Origin: Blastobasis lacticolella
Taxonomy: Eukaryota > Arthropoda > Insecta > Lepidoptera > Blastobasidae
Reading direction: 5' to 3'
DNA length: 64,000 nucleotides
NCBI GenBank assembly: GCA_905147135.1
Contig: LR990049.1
Location: 4,357,428-4,421,427 of the forward strand
Made by a program: the position numbers and the translations under genes. This document shows, one piece after another, positions 60,441-64,000 of the stretch. Under the pieces are notes generated by a model that ran no database searches, was not told the DNA's origin, and saw only the letters and a list, made by a program, of their open reading frames with translations. Position 1 is the first letter of the stretch. Each line of letters begins with the position of its first letter.

Positions 60441-62619
60441 AATAAACTATTTCCGAAGTGACCCAGTTCCGACGTCCTTCAGCAATTTGTGCCGTCAACG
60501 GGAACAAGAAAGGGCTCTGGACTAATTCGCCTGTACGCAACCATTACCATTTTTATTGGACGCGCACAAAGCCTCTTTTGTCGCGATGGACCAACTGCCG
60601 CTCTTTGTTACGCCTCTGTAGTTTTTTATGGCGCTACCTAAAATAGCGAGGCATTTTCAACCTTGAGTTAATTCAATGTTAATAATGGCACCTTCAAAAA
60701 TCATATTCAAATTAGTCTCTACTCTTTTTACAGGTAAAATTTAGGCTCGCATGTCATTGAGGTAACCGCAGTCGATATTAGGACTGTCTAATTGAATTGG
60801 AACTCGTTAAGTGTGTTAATAGACGGTGACCGTCGCATTCGGTGAAGCGGTAAAGTATTAAAATGCCATTTAAAAATGATTATTTTCAAAGAAAAAATAT
60901 GTGACCGGGCTACTGCTGCTGTCGGTAGGTGCCTAATTACTCGCGGCAGTTTCACAATCGTAGTTTAGGGGCCGGTGACGAGCCCTTTGATAACGCGTCG
61001 TAATTCGGTTCAATGTCGCCCGATACACAGATCCGTGAAGAAATGTATTGAGCGATAATTGATCAGTTGGCGAAGCGGCCGATTTCGGCGCCGAAGCCCG
61101 CGGCGCGCCGACTAAATTCGTAGTTCTGGGAAATGTTTATGTCGACTCTGCAAGGAGCGAAGTACCGATGTCGAAATCAGCACCGAGTAGGTTCGAGAGT
61201 CATGCATTTCGGATTTTAGAAATGTTTGCGTTTGAACGCTGTAAACCTAGTTTCCGAGAACGTTGGCTACGTGCATGCAAAAGCTGTATAAAACAGTTAT
61301 GACGTATTTCGCAACAGTATGAGAAATCTCTGTTTCAACTATTTCATTCACCACTGTTTCTGCTGAAGCTTGGGAAAACGCTTGTATTATGGGTAAATGT
61401 AGCTGTTGGTAAAGACCGCTAAACCCTACCACCTGGGGAGAAGTTAAGAAATTAACGCTTCTAAGAGCGTATAGAAAGATCGCAAACATCCGTGTTTGAA
61501 AAAGAAAACTTGTGAAACATTCCCATAGAATAGCTGATTATTGCAAAATGCCACTGAAGGGAAACGTAGTTTGTGCATTGGATTTAATCAATGGAAATAT
61601 TATAATTGCCTTCTACATTTTCCTTTGCTCGCAACAGTCAGTGATAAATTCACAGAACAAACTGCACATTTCCTGGAATCTGCCCACAACTGATTAATAG
61701 CGCGACCTGATTATAATAGGTTGCAACTGTTGTTGTGTATGACAAAGAGATTAAACCAACGAATTGTGTAAACTCAAGTACCTCGGCAAACAATCGCGAG
61801 AATAAATTAGTTTATGCAAAGTCAGAAAAACTAGTTTCGGACCACGTGTAGGTGATAATAATAATGGAATAGTTATACGGAAGTCGTTGCTGATATTGAA
61901 ATTAATATAAATTAATATCTCGACATTGTAATTTCGTGTGCACATGATAATTGGGCCACTCATAACTGTGTCAACAGAATCAAACGCGTCGCTTTAGATA
62001 AATTAATTCATCTGTAGAACAATGTTTTATAATCAAATCAATCAAACAATATTTATCAATATCACTGGTTACATAAATTTCGGTATAAATATCTACTTAA
62101 GTAATTATATATTTTCCGGATATTTCAATAATCTTATTAGAAAATATGAGTGTGTTATCCATTTTCCGATTGGACGCAAGTACTTCTAAACTTATAAGAA
62201 TAGTACCTGACTGAAAAGATAATAGGTAAAGATAAAAAATCCCTTATCGTCGTAGGCGTCTATAATTTAGTGTAAGTTACTAAAATCACAAGCCTTATCA
62301 AATCCGTAACAAAATTATTAAAAATACTGCTTAGCGTAAGTATAATCAGACAACAGTGAAGGTTATTTTAAAATTGACGAATCTATTCTAATAAGACTTC
62401 AATCAGATCTAATGGCAAAAATCTATTTTTGGTAAATTATATTTTCAAAACATCTCTAAGTATCGAGTTGCGTGATTGATCCACTCATAAGTACTGATTA
62501 CTACACGTAATTTATAAAATTTGTCGTATTTAACATCCAATTACTTTGTCTTGTAATATAAAGCACATCACTTAAAAACAAAATATCATGACTTGACTTG
62601 ATTCTACTTTAATAGACTC

Positions 62620-63290
62620 AAATGGCCCTTTTTTATGTTACGCGACAGACAAACAGAAAAGCGAACCACCTGATGGAAAGTGGTCACCGCCACCAATGGA
62701 CATCAGCAACACCAGGGGTGCTACCTATGCGCCTCTAAAGAGATCTCTAATATACCGTGTTAAACGTTCCCATGTCATAGTCCAAAGGAATCACTGGCTG
62801 GGAGCTCTTTCGATATCCGAATTGTGCGAGCGAGGAACGTTCTTTCGAACCTTCGCGTGGACACCAACATAGAGTCTACGTAGTGGGGATGAGGACCCAG
62901 CCCGCGGCGGGTGGTGCGTTGGTAGAATTGTGCTGTGGGCACCAGAGTGGATTGAATGCTAAGTACAGACAGAAAGCTGAATACCCAATTGCAAAGCCCC
63001 TCGGGGACACCGTACTTCGGGAGTACCCTGTGTCACACCCGATCAAATGCCTTGGCTAAATCAAGACTAACAGCTAGGGCCCTTGCTCTCGACAGTTTGA
63101 GCCCACCGGTGTGTTAGAACACAAGAAGATCACCAGCTAAGCGACCATGACCGAAGCCATATTGACGGTCACTGATCAGCTGGTGATCTTTGAGGTATCC
63201 AAGCAGCTAGATATTGATAATCAGCTTTATCACCTTAAAGAGCTAGGAGGTTACCACTATAGGCCTGTAATTTACTTACTGCTTATTCAA
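62620..63290 (-). mobile_element. Decayed LINE: RT fragment, ORF2 C-terminus and 3' tail
   Basis: On the minus strand, broken frames give NYRPIVVTSL near the start, then SDRQYGF-like and THRWAQTVESKG pieces and a remnant of the AFDRV block. RRFERTFLARTIRISKELPA follows, then the 'ggtggcccgcttgcc'-type tail. These are ordered parts of one jockey/R1-like LINE with large internal loss and many stops. It links the LINE-tail repeats in this window to their parent protein. Confidence 0.75.
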
Positions 63291-63299
63291 TCTGCCGAG

Positions 63300-64000
63300 T
63301 AAATTCTAAAGATTATTTCTAAAACCGTAGGTAGGTTTATTGAAGTGGATATTTACAACTACGTATTAAATTTTATGTATAATTTTTAACGATAAAGGAG
63401 TAGGTAACTCATTGTCATTAGGTACGTTAAGAATTTTACTTTTAATCACATGTTTTCGATATTTAAATCTTCATTGACACGTTGTGACTTTGTGACATCA
63501 ATATTATTCTGTTTGGTACCAAAGTGGTCTGTTTGGTCGGAGTTGGAAAAAACACATGACACTGCGAAGTTTTTTTTATTTTGGATATACGTTAGTAAAA
63601 GGTATTTACTACGTAATAGTTATAGCCGAAATTCTAAATTGTAAGATAGTTACAAGTGTAAAATTAAGAATTATTTCTTCTACTTCTAACTTTCTATACC
63701 ATTGCATCGAAATTTGTTTACTTTTTCTAGTTGATTAAGGTACAATTTCTTCGCAATTTCTTTCCATTACAAGGAAACTTTGGCTTTATCGAAATCGGTC
63801 AAGTATTTGAGCCGTAAAACCATTTTTGGATGAAATCAATATACTTGTAGGTACTCCTTATGCCTTATCAACACGATGTGATCCTTATTCCTTAATTTTC
63901 AAAACTTTTATTGCATGCCTTTTGATGATTAGGATTATTACTAGTTGATAGTTATCCCTCGAGGTTCTAAAATACTATTTATTTTCTCTTCCACAATTCT
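63300..64000. other. AT-rich DNA without recognisable feature
   Basis: No exon was seen. A weak 'gaaatcggtcaagtatttga' repeat word is present near 63790. Confidence 0.4.

Larger units (their letters stand above)
46020..62600. other. Repeat-poor, gene-free upstream region of ken
   Basis: About 16.5 kb shows no convincing coding exon. Only isolated degenerate repeat remnants are visible, for example a LINE scrap near 46080-46145 and an interspersed repeat at 57370-57540. Several GC-rich islands interrupt AT-rich DNA. By position and by analogy with developmental transcription factors, it probably holds untranslated first exon(s), promoter and enhancers of ken. This is inference. Confidence 0.5.

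Overview
This is eukaryotic nuclear DNA from an insect, almost certainly a moth or butterfly (Lepidoptera). The coding sequence is split by GT-AG introns and interspersed repeats are dense. Repeat types seen often in lepidopteran genomes recur here: tRNA-derived SINEs, LINE tails whose 3' end contains the words 'ggtggcccgcttgcc', RTE-like tails ending in GATGAT runs, and 'aaatcggtccagtag' repeats. I can support three protein genes, all on the minus strand, and I rebuilt each exon by exon from splice sites and reading phase.

Layout: 3.2-9.6 kb holds a four-exon apolipoprotein D-like lipocalin (204 aa). 26.1-31.7 kb holds a five-exon paralogue (351 aa). It has the same intron phases, an identically sized third exon and an unusual charged C-terminal tail of about 167 residues. 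Between, inside and after these genes (1-40 kb) the DNA is crowded with SINEs, LINE 3' ends, palindromic MITE-like elements and short tandem duplications. 42.7-46.0 kb holds the coding exons of the BTB/zinc-finger transcription factor ken (ken and barbie), 566 aa, preceded downstream by about 2.4 kb of AT-rich, repeat-poor DNA that is probably its 3' UTR. From 46 to 62.6 kb there is repeat-poor, ORF-poor DNA with a few GC-rich islands. It probably carries the upstream untranslated exon(s), promoter and enhancers of ken. A decayed LINE reverse transcriptase starts at about 62.6 kb.

The lipocalins are predicted secreted carriers of small hydrophobic ligands. ken is a nuclear sequence-specific repressor. 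Nothing suggests that the lipocalins and ken work together. The most interesting local signals are two decayed tandem copies of the 3' end of the ken BTB exon lying in the next intron, the charged lipocalin tail with a donor-like sequence overlapping its stop codon, an 82-bp perfect inverted repeat, and a GC-rich palindrome near 38.6 kb. I did not find a new multi-gene system.
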